Positions 8,785 through 16,322 of a stretch of DNA of 21,584 nucleotides are shown piece by piece (within the stretch, counting starts at the first letter, position 1; the number at the start of each line of letters is the position of its first letter). The stretch is taken from positions 1-21,584 of the forward strand of contig JBFKMV010000069.1 in the NCBI GenBank assembly GCA_041629655.1. The letters are read 5' to 3'. This DNA comes from JBFKMV01 sp041629655. GTDB lineage: Bacteria; Acidobacteriota; Polarisedimenticolia; Polarisedimenticolales; Polarisedimenticolaceae. The position numbers and the translations under genes were made by a program. The notes under the pieces are model-generated. The model had not been told where the DNA came from and did not search any database. It saw only the letters and a list, made by a program, of their open reading frames with translations.

Positions 8785-8811
8785 CCTCCGGGGGGCCGAC
8801 CCCGCTCCCGG
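8785..8811 (-). promoter_or_regulatory. Leader hairpin touching the ribH ribosome binding site
   Basis: In the ribH leader, CCGG (8811-8808) can pair with CCGG (8791-8788) and GGGG (8803-8800) with CCCC (8795-8792), around a TCGG tetraloop with a 4-base bulge on one side. The 3' arm shares its last GG with the GGAGG ribosome binding site at 8789-8785. This could limit ribH translation. It is a short GC-rich pairing in a GC-rich genome and could be chance. Confidence 0.3.
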
Positions 8812-8846
8812 ACCTCGGCGACCTACGGGGAGGATTCCGGGCTGGC

Positions 8847-8875
8847 AGTATAGAAACCGCCCCGAAACCGGTCAA
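8847..8875 (-). promoter_or_regulatory. Sigma70-type promoter for the ribH-nusB-leuS-lptE-holA-guaA-lnt operon
   Basis: On the minus strand TTGACC (8875-8870) and TATACT (8852-8847) are separated by exactly 17 bases. This is a five-of-six match for each element. The expected start of transcription is near 8840, giving an untranslated leader of about 60 bases before the ribH GTG. The spacer contains the 7-base direct repeat CGGTTTC, twice, with an 11-base period. No other convincing promoter lies between ribH and the left edge. Confidence 0.8.
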
Positions 8876-8882
8876 GACGGCG

Positions 8883-9764
8883 CTATTCGCGATCCAGGTA
8901 GCGGCCGACGATCGGTCGCAGCCGCTCGCGCGTTCGAGCCGGTACGGCCTCAGGGGGGGTGATCAGGGCGTGCGCGAGCGCGTTCTCGGCCACGCTTCCG
9001 GACAGCGAGTCGGGCATCCGGCGCACCGCCTCGCGGAGCACGCGCGCGGCCAGCTCGGTGTTGGCGCGCAGGTTGTCCAGCAGCGCCCCGACCGACACGT
9101 CGTCCTCCGACTCGTGCCAGCAGTCGTAGTCGGTGACCAGCGCCAGCGTCGCGTAGCCGATCTCCGCCTCGCGGGCCAGCTTGGCCTCCTGCACGTTGGT
9201 CATCCCGATCACGTCGACGCCCCAGCTGCGGTACAGGCGCGACTCGGCCCGCGTCGAGAACTGCGGGCCCTCGATGCAGAGATAAGTGCCGCCGTCGTGC
9301 ACGCGGGCCCCCGCCGCGATCGCCGCCGCGTGCAGCACGCGCCGCGTCTGCTCGCAGATCGGCTGGGCCATCGACACGTGCGCCGCCAGACCGTCCCCGA
9401 AGAAGGTCGACGGCCGCTGCCGGGTGCGGTCGATGAACTGGTCGACGAGCACCACGTCGCGCGGATGGACGTCCTCGCGCATCGAGCCGACCGCCGAGAC
9501 GGACAGGATCCGTTGCGCGCCGAGCCGTTTGAGCGCGAACACGTTGGCCCGGTAATCGATCTCGGACGGCAGCAAGCGGTGCTGCCGGCCGTGCCGGGCC
9601 AAAAACGCCACGGCGCGGCCCTCCAGCCGGCCCACCACCAGCGCGTCCGAGGGCGGGCCGAACGGGGTGTCGAGCTCGACCTCGCGCGCCTCGTCCAGCC
9701 CCGCCAGCGAGTAGAGACCGCTCCCGCCCAGGATCCCGATTCGGACCTCGGGCAACGAGCCCAT
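8883..9764 (-). CDS. mtnP: S-methyl-5'-thioadenosine phosphorylase
   Basis: Cleaves 5'-methylthioadenosine with phosphate to adenine and methylthioribose-1-phosphate, in methionine salvage and polyamine by-product recycling. 293 residues. Family motifs: the phosphate-binding GGSG at 13-16, RHGRQH 57-62, YLCIEGPQFSTRAES from 161, GMTN 187-190 with the ribose-binding Met188, and TDYDCW at 211-216. The aspartate in TDYD is the residue that favours 6-aminopurines over 6-oxopurines in this family, so adenosine-type substrate is more likely than inosine or guanosine. The C-terminal 30-40 residues are less conserved. ATG at 9764 overlaps the stop of the upstream YyaL-like gene as TGATG. No other methionine-salvage gene is adjacent. 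Confidence 0.94.
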   Translation of the reverse strand: MGSLPEVRIGILGGSGLYSLAGLDEAREVELDTPFGPPSDALVVGRLEGRAVAFLARHGRQHRLLPSEIDYRANVFALKRLGAQRILSVSAVGSMREDVHPRDVVLVDQFIDRTRQRPSTFFGDGLAAHVSMAQPICEQTRRVLHAAAIAAGARVHDGGTYLCIEGPQFSTRAESRLYRSWGVDVIGMTNVQEAKLAREAEIGYATLALVTDYDCWHESEDDVSVGALLDNLRANTELAARVLREAVRRMPDSLSGSVAENALAHALITPPEAVPARTRERLRPIVGRYLDRE

Positions 9765-11683
9765 CAGCGCGGTCCGCCCGGCGCGGCGCCGGTCAGCCGC
9801 TCGACCGCGGCGGCCATGCCGGCCGGCTCGCGCACCGTCTCCTGCCGGCCGTTGCGCGACAGCACCGCCGTCGCGGGGCCCTGGCCCGGCGCCGTGCCGA
9901 TCACGGTCCACGGCCACGGGGTCGCGAGCGCTTGGCGGCGCAGCGCCCGCGCGCCCGCGTCGTCGGGCGCCCCGCGAATCACGATCGACAGCGGAGCCTG
10001 GATCGCTTCCTCGACGGCCACGCCGACCTCGGCTCCCAGCACGCGGTACGCCGTCAGGTCGCCCGCCAGCGCCCGGAGCGCCGTCAGCGCCTGCTCGCGG
10101 TACGTCTCGCCCGCGCCGAGATGGCCCAGGCGCAGCATCGTCCGCGCCAGGCGCACGTTCGAGCGGACCGGATGCCGGGGGTTGACCTCCAGGCCCAGCG
10201 GCACCTGAGGCGGCAGCGTGTCGCGGAACAACCCCGGCTCCGCGTCGAGCAGGTTGTGCAGCGAGAAGTCGACGGCATCGCGGGCGGCCTCGAGATAGCG
10301 CCCCTCGCCCGTCGCCTGGTAGGCGTCCAGCATGCCGAACGCGACCTCGGCCTGCGTGGTCAAAAAGCGCAACGCTTCGGGCTCGGGCTCGATCACGTGA
10401 TCGAAGCCGCGGCCGCGGACCCAGGCCCGCTCGAGCACCAGCCGCAGCGCGGCGCGCCCCGAGTCGACCAGCGCCGGATCTCCCAGCAGCTCTCCGGCGC
10501 GGATCAACGTCGAGCCGGCCAGGGCGTTCGGTCCGGACAGCACCAGGGGATCCACGGTCGGCGCCTGCTCGGTCTCGCCGCGCCAGTAGCCGCCGCCGTC
10601 CGCGGACGCGGGATCGGCCCACTGCCCGAGCCGGAAACCGCCGCCGGGCCGCCCGAGCACCTCGACCAGGAAGCGCGCGGTGCCGGCCAAACCCTGCTGC
10701 AGCGCCTCGGACGGACCGTCGCCCAGCGCGAACAGCAGCTCACGCATCAGCAGCACGTTCGTCTCGAGCATCTTCTCGTATTGCAGCTGTTGCCAGCTCG
10801 GAGCCGCGGCGAGCCGGTGCACCCCGCCGCCCCGGCGGTCGTACAACGGAGAGTCGAGCCAGCGCTCGAGAGTGAACCGCGCGTGCAGCGCCAGCGCCGG
10901 GACCTGGCGCGCCCGGCGCAGCGCCGCGTACTCGTAGAGCGCCGGAACGACGAACTTCGGGGCGAGGCCGAAACCGCCGCCCTGCCGGTCGGCGTTGCCG
11001 AGCAGCCATTGCGACAGCGCGTCCGAGCTCGCGGCGGAAAGCTCGCCGCCCTCGAACTCCTCCTCGCGCGCTTCGCGCTGGGTCCAGATCTGGCCCAGCG
11101 CGAAGAGCTCGGCGCGCCATTTCCGGTAGTAGAAGTCACCCTCGTTGACCAGGAACAGCATCCGGTCGGGCTCGACGAGGCTGGTCGTGATCGGCTGCGC
11201 CACGCCCTGCTCGTTGACCTGGCTCAGCAGCGGCTGCCCGTTGGGCAGCAGGAACGCGACCACCGGCCACGTTCCGGTCTGGTAGCGCTCGCGCAGGTCG
11301 GGCCGGCGGTCCGGGTTGACCAGCACGGTGACGTACGAGTCGTTCAACGCCTGGAGGACGACGGTGTCGGCCAGCGTCGCCGTCATCAGCTCCTGCGAGC
11401 GGCGGCTCCAGGGCGAGGCCATCACGAGCAGGACGGGCCGGTCGAACAGCGTGGCGCGCTGCAGCGTCTGCGGCGTCCACGGCAGCCAGTACGACCGTTC
11501 GAGCAGCTCCCGGGGCGGCCAGTCGCGGAACAGGTCCTGGGCCGGCGTCGTCTCGGGGTGCCGCGGCGGCAGCTCCGGCAACGGCTCGGCGGAGGCGACG
11601 AGGATGCCCAGCACGAACGTCGCGAGCGCTCCCGCGAACCGGTCCCGGGCGCGTCGACGCGACGTGGAGTCTCGCGTGCTCAT
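9764..11683 (-). CDS. Secreted YyaL/DUF255-like protein lacking the thioredoxin cysteines
   Basis: 639 residues. An arginine-rich start and a hydrophobic stretch ending ASA-EP (about 1-32) look like a signal peptide, so the protein is probably periplasmic. Residues 55-190 have the thioredoxin-like layout of the YyaL/SSP411 family: RPVLLVMASPW, then TGTWPVVAFL (136-145) with the likely cis-proline at 140. Where the family has a Cys-His-Trp-Cys-His motif, this protein reads SPWSRRSQE (90-98), with no cysteine. The rest is an alpha/alpha barrel of glycosidase type with family motifs GGGFGLAPKFVVP (235-247), GGGVHR (285-290), YEKML (302-306) and LSGPNALAG (382-390). Function of the family is poorly known. 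ATG at 11683 has AAGGAG upstream at a long 12-base spacing; an in-frame TTG at 11695 is the alternative. It is co-transcribed with mtnP. Confidence 0.8.
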   Translation of the reverse strand: MSTRDSTSRRRARDRFAGALATFVLGILVASAEPLPELPPRHPETTPAQDLFRDWPPRELLERSYWLPWTPQTLQRATLFDRPVLLVMASPWSRRSQELMTATLADTVVLQALNDSYVTVLVNPDRRPDLRERYQTGTWPVVAFLLPNGQPLLSQVNEQGVAQPITTSLVEPDRMLFLVNEGDFYYRKWRAELFALGQIWTQREAREEEFEGGELSAASSDALSQWLLGNADRQGGGFGLAPKFVVPALYEYAALRRARQVPALALHARFTLERWLDSPLYDRRGGGVHRLAAAPSWQQLQYEKMLETNVLLMRELLFALGDGPSEALQQGLAGTARFLVEVLGRPGGGFRLGQWADPASADGGGYWRGETEQAPTVDPLVLSGPNALAGSTLIRAGELLGDPALVDSGRAALRLVLERAWVRGRGFDHVIEPEPEALRFLTTQAEVAFGMLDAYQATGEGRYLEAARDAVDFSLHNLLDAEPGLFRDTLPPQVPLGLEVNPRHPVRSNVRLARTMLRLGHLGAGETYREQALTALRALAGDLTAYRVLGAEVGVAVEEAIQAPLSIVIRGAPDDAGARALRRQALATPWPWTVIGTAPGQGPATAVLSRNGRQETVREPAGMAAAVERLTGAAPGGPR

Positions 11684-11849
11684 GGCAGACCGCAACTCCT
11701 TCCCTTCCCTTAGCGTCGGAGGAAAACGCCATTATTCCGGCGGCTCCGTGGGGTGTCAAGAAAGCCCCGTGGACGCATCCTGTTTGTTGCGGCGCCGGGT
11801 CCCTCCCGTACTTTTTCGATTGCAACCCCGACTGGCACAGGACTCTTCG
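11684..11849. other. Divergent intergenic region
   Basis: 166 bases between the YyaL-like gene (minus) and the diguanylate cyclase (plus). It holds the minus-strand promoter at 11731-11759 and the AGGA ribosome binding site of the cyclase. No convincing plus-strand -35/-10 pair is visible; the best, TTGCGG and TACTTT at 11787-11814, is too weak to call. Confidence 0.7.
11731..11759 (-). promoter_or_regulatory. Sigma70-type promoter for the YyaL-like gene and mtnP
   Basis: On the minus strand TTGACA (11759-11754), a perfect -35, is followed after 17 bases by AATAAT (11736-11731), a five-of-six -10. Transcription would begin near 11724, leaving about 40 untranslated bases before ATG at 11683. 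It lies in the 166-base divergent gap shared with the diguanylate cyclase gene. It is the strongest promoter match in the window. Confidence 0.85.
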
Positions 11850-13553
11850 ATGGAATCTCCTCCGACGATCGGCGTCGAGCACCGCCCCGACCGTCCCGAC
11901 GTGCTGGGCCGCGTCGCGGCGGTGATGGCCGTCGGCTTCTGCCTCGCCGAGGCCTGGCTCGGACGGACCGAGCTGACCCACGCGGCCCCGCTGATCCTGG
12001 GTCTCGGGTTGCCCGCCGCGGCGGCGGCGTGGCTCGCCCGCTGGCGCGGCGCCGACGGGTCGCCGCGGCTGGCGCTGGCGTACCTGCTCGCGGCCCTGCT
12101 GCTGTTGCCCCTCCCCGGTGCGTTGCTGGTGGCGTTGCTGGCGCTGGCCGGAGGCCGCGGCGGCGGCATCGCGGGACCCTGGAGCGCCGGCCCGAAGCGC
12201 GTGGCGCCGCTGGTGCTGGCCGTCGCCCTGGCCGGGCTCCTGGTTCGGGCCGCCGACGCCTTGCCCCCGCAAGGGTCCGTGGCGTCCCTGCTGCCCTGGG
12301 TGCTGGCCTGCTTCGCGCTGCTCGAGGCGATCCCGCTCGTGGTCGCGGGGCTGCTCGACGGCCCTCGGCGCGGCCTGGTGTGGCGGGCGCCCGTGGTCGA
12401 TCTGCTGACCCTCCCGCTGGCGCTGGTGCTGTTGCCGCTCGCCGCCGCGGGCTCCTGGCCCGCCTTCGCGGTGCTGTCCGCCGCGGTGCTGGCGGCGGTC
12501 CACTACCACCGCGCGAGTCGCGACGCGCGCCGCGGCCTGCGCCGCGCCGAGTCGGCGCTGGCGCTGCGCGACCGCGCGGTCGGTTCGTTGCGCCGGCTCG
12601 GGATCGAGATCGCCCGCTCCCGCGACGCCGCCCCGGTGTTCTCGATCATCGAGCGGGAGTGCGCGGCGACGTTCGATCAGGACTTCTTCATGCTGGCGCT
12701 GACCGACCCCTCGACCTCCCGGCTCCAGGCGGTGTTCCGCCGGCGCCGCGGCGAGGCCCCGCAGCTGCGACCGCTGTCGCTCGGCGAGGGTCTGGCGTCC
12801 AGGGTGCTCGCGACGCGCCGCCCGCTGCGCATCGACGACCTGGACGCGCCCCGCAACCCCGTCCCGATCCACCTCGTCGCCGAGGACGCGAAATCCGCGC
12901 TGGTCGTGCCGCTGATGGTGCAGGATCGCGCGATCGGCGTGCTCTCGGTGCAGAGCCGGCGCGCGGCGGCCTGGAACGACGCGTCGCTTCAGGCGTTGCA
13001 GGTGGTGGCCCAGCTCGCGGCGCTCGCGGTCGACGGGCTCCGGCACCAGCGCAAGGCGACCCACGATTCGCTGACGGGGATGTACCACCGCGACTATTTC
13101 TTCCGCCGGGTGCGCGACGAGTACCGCCGGATGCGGCGCTACGGCGGGAGCTTCGCGGTGTTGATGATCGATCTCGACGGCTTCAAGACGATCAACGACC
13201 GTCACGGTCACATCTCCGGGGACCGTTACCTGGCGGCGTTCGGCAACGTGGTGCGGCGCGTGCTGCGCGGGGCCGATCTGGCCTGCCGGTTCGGCGGCGA
13301 CGAGTTCTGCCTGCTGCTGCCCGAGACCGACACCGCCGGCGCGCACGTGATCGCCGAGCGGCTGCGGGCCGCGGTGGCGCGGATGTCCGTGCGCGTCGAC
13401 CGCGTGGAGCTCCGCACGACGGTCAGCATCGGGCTCGCCGCATTCCCCGATCACGACACCGGGGACCTGAACGACCTGCTGCGACGGGCCGACGAGGCGC
13501 TGTACCGCGCCAAGCGCACCGGCCGCGACCGCGTCGTGCCCTACGCCGCCTGA
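11850..13553 (+). CDS. Membrane-anchored GAF-GGDEF diguanylate cyclase
   Basis: 567 residues. Makes the second messenger cyclic di-GMP from two GTP. Residues about 20-220 hold several hydrophobic segments (near 21-36, 46-63, 74-100, 117-134, 144-168, 183-220) that look like an uncharacterised membrane sensor. A GAF domain spans about 250-395. The GGDEF domain spans 403-567, with DLDGFKTIND at 441-450, FGGDEF at 481-486 and TVSIGLA near 524. The active site is intact, and RGAD at 473-476, five residues before GGDEF, is a canonical inhibitory I-site, so product feedback is expected. ATG at 11850 has AGGA seven bases upstream. It is the only plus-strand gene, divergent from the YyaL-like gene and convergent with the epimerase. 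The signal sensed by the GAF or membrane part cannot be told. Confidence 0.92.
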   Translation: MESPPTIGVEHRPDRPDVLGRVAAVMAVGFCLAEAWLGRTELTHAAPLILGLGLPAAAAAWLARWRGADGSPRLALAYLLAALLLLPLPGALLVALLALAGGRGGGIAGPWSAGPKRVAPLVLAVALAGLLVRAADALPPQGSVASLLPWVLACFALLEAIPLVVAGLLDGPRRGLVWRAPVVDLLTLPLALVLLPLAAAGSWPAFAVLSAAVLAAVHYHRASRDARRGLRRAESALALRDRAVGSLRRLGIEIARSRDAAPVFSIIERECAATFDQDFFMLALTDPSTSRLQAVFRRRRGEAPQLRPLSLGEGLASRVLATRRPLRIDDLDAPRNPVPIHLVAEDAKSALVVPLMVQDRAIGVLSVQSRRAAAWNDASLQALQVVAQLAALAVDGLRHQRKATHDSLTGMYHRDYFFRRVRDEYRRMRRYGGSFAVLMIDLDGFKTINDRHGHISGDRYLAAFGNVVRRVLRGADLACRFGGDEFCLLLPETDTAGAHVIAERLRAAVARMSVRVDRVELRTTVSIGLAAFPDHDTGDLNDLLRRADEALYRAKRTGRDRVVPYAA

Positions 13554-13566
13554 GCCGCGGTCGGGT

Positions 13567-14316
13567 TCACTGCCCGCCGTCGGACGGGGCGCCGGACGGC
13601 TGGTCGAGCACCGCCTGCACGCTGCGCCCGGCGCGGCGCTTGAAGCGGTCGGCCAGCGACGGCAGGTGGCCGCTGGAGCGGTCGAGCAGGATCTTCTCCA
13701 GGCGGATCATCGGCACGAACAGCACCGACGGTCCGACCACGCTCTCCTCGCCGCGCTCGATCTGCGCCACCCAGTCGTCGAACGAGCTGATGTCGATGCC
13801 CTCCAGCACCACGCCGGCGCCGTCCATCTTGCGCAGCACGCCCCACAGCTTCTCCTGCGGGTCGCGCAGGTACAGCAGCACCGCCTTGCCGGGAGCGATC
13901 TCCGCCGAGGGCCGATCGGGGCGCTCGACCAGCTCCACCAGCACGCCCCCGCTGGCGCGCGGGTGCAGGAACGCCACCCGGCTGCCGCCGGCCCCGTCCC
14001 GCGGCGCGTCGCCGATCAGCGGAACCCCGCGCCCGCGGAGCTCCGCCAGCGTGGTGTCCAGGTCGTCCACCTCCAGCGTCAGGTGGTGGATGCCCTCGCC
14101 GCGACGGGCCAGGAACCGGCCGACGGTGGTGTCGTCCCCCAGCGGCTCGAGCAGCTCGATCCGGCTGGGTCCCGCGGACAGCATCGCCACCTCGACGCCC
14201 TCCGAGGCCACCTTCTCCAGACCGGCGAGCGTCAGACCCAGCGCCTGGCTCCAGAACGGCAGGCGCTCGTCGATGCTCTTGACCGCGATCCCGATGTGAT
14301 CGATCTTGCGAATCAT
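13567..14316 (-). CDS. Methylmalonyl-CoA epimerase (VOC) fused to an extra C-terminal domain
   Basis: 249 residues against about 135-150 for a plain epimerase. Residues 1-133 form two VOC repeats with KIDHIGIAV at the start, IELLEP at 53-58, GIHHLTLEV at 75-83 and VLVELVE at 125-131. His7, Glu54, His77 or His78, and Glu128 sit where the metal ligands and catalytic residues are expected. The reaction is interconversion of R- and S-methylmalonyl-CoA in propionyl-CoA metabolism. Residues about 140-240 are a separate alpha/beta-looking domain with KAVLLYLRDPQEKLWGVL (144-161), a FDDW (179-182) and a GPSVLFVPMIRLEKILLD (195-212) segment. I believe similar sequences occur as small stand-alone proteins of unknown role. 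Start ATG 14316 has GAGG five bases upstream; longer upstream starts lack one. Confidence 0.85.
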   Translation of the reverse strand: MIRKIDHIGIAVKSIDERLPFWSQALGLTLAGLEKVASEGVEVAMLSAGPSRIELLEPLGDDTTVGRFLARRGEGIHHLTLEVDDLDTTLAELRGRGVPLIGDAPRDGAGGSRVAFLHPRASGGVLVELVERPDRPSAEIAPGKAVLLYLRDPQEKLWGVLRKMDGAGVVLEGIDISSFDDWVAQIERGEESVVGPSVLFVPMIRLEKILLDRSSGHLPSLADRFKRRAGRSVQAVLDQPSGAPSDGGQ

Positions 14317-14351
14317 GGTCACCTCGAGCGGCGCGTGGCGCGCCTCGGGCA

Positions 14352-14380
14352 AGTCTAGGAAGCGCGCGGGCGGAAGGCAA
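14352..14380 (-). promoter_or_regulatory. Probable promoter of the epimerase gene
   Basis: In the 75-base gap between the hemW stop and the epimerase start, minus strand TTGCCT (14380-14375) and TAGACT (14357-14352) are 17 bases apart. Each matches consensus at four of six positions. Transcription would start near 14345, about 30 bases before the ATG. This would let the epimerase be expressed apart from the Bat-hemW operon, though read-through from hemW is also possible because I see no terminator. Confidence 0.5.
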
Positions 14381-14391
14381 CCGCGCCCCCG

Positions 14392-15552
14392 TCACGCCGT
14401 CAGCAGCTCCACGAACAGCTCGTTGGAGCGCAGCCGTCCCGCGGGCGTCAGCCGGACCTGCCCGCCCCGTCGCTCGATCAGCTCCGCCTCGAGCCCGCGG
14501 TCCCAGGCGGCGCGGTAATCCGCTGCGGGGTCGGCGCCATAGCGCCGCCCCAGGTCGACGAGGTCGATGCCCGCGACCCGGCGCAGTCCGAACACCATCG
14601 CTTCCTCCAGCCGCCGCCGCGGGTTCCAGGCGTCGGTCTCGACGCCGGGGTCGCGCCCGGCCGCGACGTCCGCCAGGTACCCGTCGAGGTCGCGCCGGTT
14701 CGCCCGCCGCGCGCCTCCCACGTAGGCGTGGGCCCCCAGGCCGAAGCCGCCGTACGGGGTGTCGCTCCAGTACTTCAGGTTGTGCCGCGACTCGTGGCCG
14801 GGGCGCGCGAAGTTGGAGATCTCGTACAGCGCCAGGCCGCGACGCTCCAGCGTCTCGACGGTCACGCGGTAGGCCTCGGCGAGCCCGTCGTCGTCCACGA
14901 CGGCGACGCGCCCGTGTCGCACGCCGCGGGCCAGCGGGGTGTCCTTGTCGGTCTCCAGCAGGTACACCGAGACGTGCTCGGGCTCGAGCGCCACGACGCG
15001 CTCGAGCGTCGCCCGCCAGCGCGAGAGGTCCTCGCCGGGCAGTCCCGCGATCAGGTCGAGGTTGAGCGCGGCGATCCCCGCCTCACGCGCCAGCCGCACG
15101 CTCTCCACCGCCCTGGCCGCGTCGTGCGCACGCCCGACGCCGGCCAGCACCCGGTCGTCGAGCGACTGCACGCCGATGCTCAGCCGCGTGACTCCGGCGT
15201 CGCGGTATCCGGCGAGGCGCGCCACCCCGAGGCTCTCGGGGTTCGCCTCGAGCGTGATCTCGCAGTCCGGGAGCACTCGAAAGCGCTCCCGCACGACGCC
15301 CAGCACCCGCCCGAGCTGGGCCGACGTCATCCGCGACGGCGTTCCCCCGCCGAGATAGATGCTGTCCACCTCGCGCGGCAGCCCACGCTGGCCGGTGCGG
15401 ATCTCGGTTTCCAGCGCGCGGAGGTAATCGGCGATCCGGTCGTCGTGCCCGGCCACGGTCGGGAAGTCGCAGTAGCTGCAACGGATCGCGCAGAACGGGA
15501 AGTGCAGGTAGACCCCGGACCGGCCGTGACCGGCCGGCGGCCGCTCGCGCAT
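14392..15552 (-). CDS. hemW: Radical SAM protein HemW (heme chaperone, formerly 'oxygen-independent coproporphyrinogen oxidase-like')
   Basis: 386 residues. The radical-SAM cluster motif C-x3-C-x2-C is at Cys21, Cys25 and Cys28 in YLHFPFCAIRCSYCDF. Next come YLGGGTPS, the EANPE SAM-binding strand, RLSIGVQSL, DLIAGLPGE, and the HemW-type SRHNLKYW with FGLGAHAYV. The C-terminus is the short HemW domain ending LTPAGRLRSNELFVELL. The length and the lack of the long N-terminal extension of HemN favour HemW, which binds heme and helps insert it into respiratory enzymes, over a true coproporphyrinogen dehydrogenase. The ATG overlaps the batE stop as TGATG, with AGAGG four bases before it. The usual neighbour rdgB is absent. 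Confidence 0.93.
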   Translation of the reverse strand: MRERPPAGHGRSGVYLHFPFCAIRCSYCDFPTVAGHDDRIADYLRALETEIRTGQRGLPREVDSIYLGGGTPSRMTSAQLGRVLGVVRERFRVLPDCEITLEANPESLGVARLAGYRDAGVTRLSIGVQSLDDRVLAGVGRAHDAARAVESVRLAREAGIAALNLDLIAGLPGEDLSRWRATLERVVALEPEHVSVYLLETDKDTPLARGVRHGRVAVVDDDGLAEAYRVTVETLERRGLALYEISNFARPGHESRHNLKYWSDTPYGGFGLGAHAYVGGARRANRRDLDGYLADVAAGRDPGVETDAWNPRRRLEEAMVFGLRRVAGIDLVDLGRRYGADPAADYRAAWDRGLEAELIERRGGQVRLTPAGRLRSNELFVELLTA

Positions 15553-16322
15553 CACACCTCTCCCACGGCGTCGCGGCGCAGCCAGCCGCTCAGCCCGTTG
15601 GGCAGGCTGACCTGGTACCACTCGCCGCGGTCCGCGCGGACCTCGACGGTCAGGCCCTCGTGCACCGTGAACAGCGTGGCGTTGTTCTCGTCCGGGCCCG
15701 CGAGCACCTCGACGGCGGACTCCAGCACGACCGCCAGCTGCTTGTCCTCCAGGCGCTGGTAGGTCACGCGCCAGGAGATCGCGCCGGTCGAAAGCGCCAG
15801 CAGCAGCGCGGCCAACAGCCAGCCCGCGGCCGGGCTCCAGCCACCCGGGCGTGCGCTACACCACGCCACGACTCCCGCGACGAGCCAGACCAGCACCAGG
15901 CAGGCCAGCGCCTGGCGGTCCGGTCCGATCCGGTTCTGCAGCTCGCGCACCCAGCGCACGGGCGCCGCCAGCTCCTGGGGATCGGCGCGGTCCACGATCG
16001 TGCTCTGCGCCAGCGCGAGGTTGTTACGGATGTCCTCGTTGGTCGGATCGAGCCGCAGCGCCCGCTGGTAGTGCAGGATCGCCCGGCCCCGCTCCCCGAG
16101 CTTGAACTCCGCGTTGCCCAGGTTGTACTCCAGGCGGGCGTCGCGGACACCGTAGCGCAACGCGTCGCGATAGGCCTCGCTGGCCTCCTGGAAGCGGCCC
16201 GCCTCGTAGGCCGCGTTCCCGCGATCGAAGCTCTCCTCCGGCGTCTCGGCAGCGGCGGGGAGCGCTCCCACGAGCAGCGCCAGCAGCAGGAGCAACCCGG
16301 CGGTCGCCGGCGGGCGGCTCAC
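15552..16322 (-). CDS. batE: BatE-like TPR and SH3 membrane protein
   Basis: 256 residues from a GTG start that overlaps the batD stop as GTGA. A signal peptide (1-25, cleavage after AAA) is followed by TPR repeats at about 30-103, with LEYNLGNAEFKLGERGRAIL typical. Two hydrophobic helices follow near 137-155 and 163-183. A bacterial SH3-like domain closes the protein at about 193-256, with GLTVEVRADRGEWYQV and NGLSGWLRRD. That TPR-TM-TM-SH3 order is the BatE architecture of Bacteroides aerotolerance operons. Molecular role is unknown. The TPR is likely periplasmic and may bind the VWA proteins. It is the last Bat gene before hemW. Confidence 0.82.
   Translation of the reverse strand: MSRPPATAGLLLLLALLVGALPAAAETPEESFDRGNAAYEAGRFQEASEAYRDALRYGVRDARLEYNLGNAEFKLGERGRAILHYQRALRLDPTNEDIRNNLALAQSTIVDRADPQELAAPVRWVRELQNRIGPDRQALACLVLVWLVAGVVAWCSARPGGWSPAAGWLLAALLLALSTGAISWRVTYQRLEDKQLAVVLESAVEVLAGPDENNATLFTVHEGLTVEVRADRGEWYQVSLPNGLSGWLRRDAVGEV

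Noticed and set aside
8781..8882. FMN riboswitch upstream of ribH
   Set aside because: The leader after the predicted transcription start is only about 60 bases, too short for the six-helix FMN element, and the conserved FMN-box sequences are not seen.
1461..10208. Very long open frames on the plus strand (for example 2387-4471, 5405-7897, 7791-10208)
   Set aside because: They lie opposite well-identified genes. Their translations are His/Arg/Gln/Ala-rich with no motif. In high-GC DNA the antisense of real codons stays open by chance.
11684..11725. Twin-arginine signal in the YyaL-like protein
   Set aside because: The SRRRAR run is arginine-rich but lacks the following hydrophobic pair of the S-R-R-x-F-L-K motif. 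An ordinary Sec signal is the simpler reading.
11784..11814. Promoter for the diguanylate cyclase (TTGTTG or TTGCGG with TACTTT)
   Set aside because: Each element matches consensus poorly and spacings are 19 or 16 bases. Not enough to call.
13554..13566. Bidirectional terminator between the convergent cyclase and epimerase genes
   Set aside because: Only 13 bases separate the stops. No stem followed by a T-run is visible on either strand.
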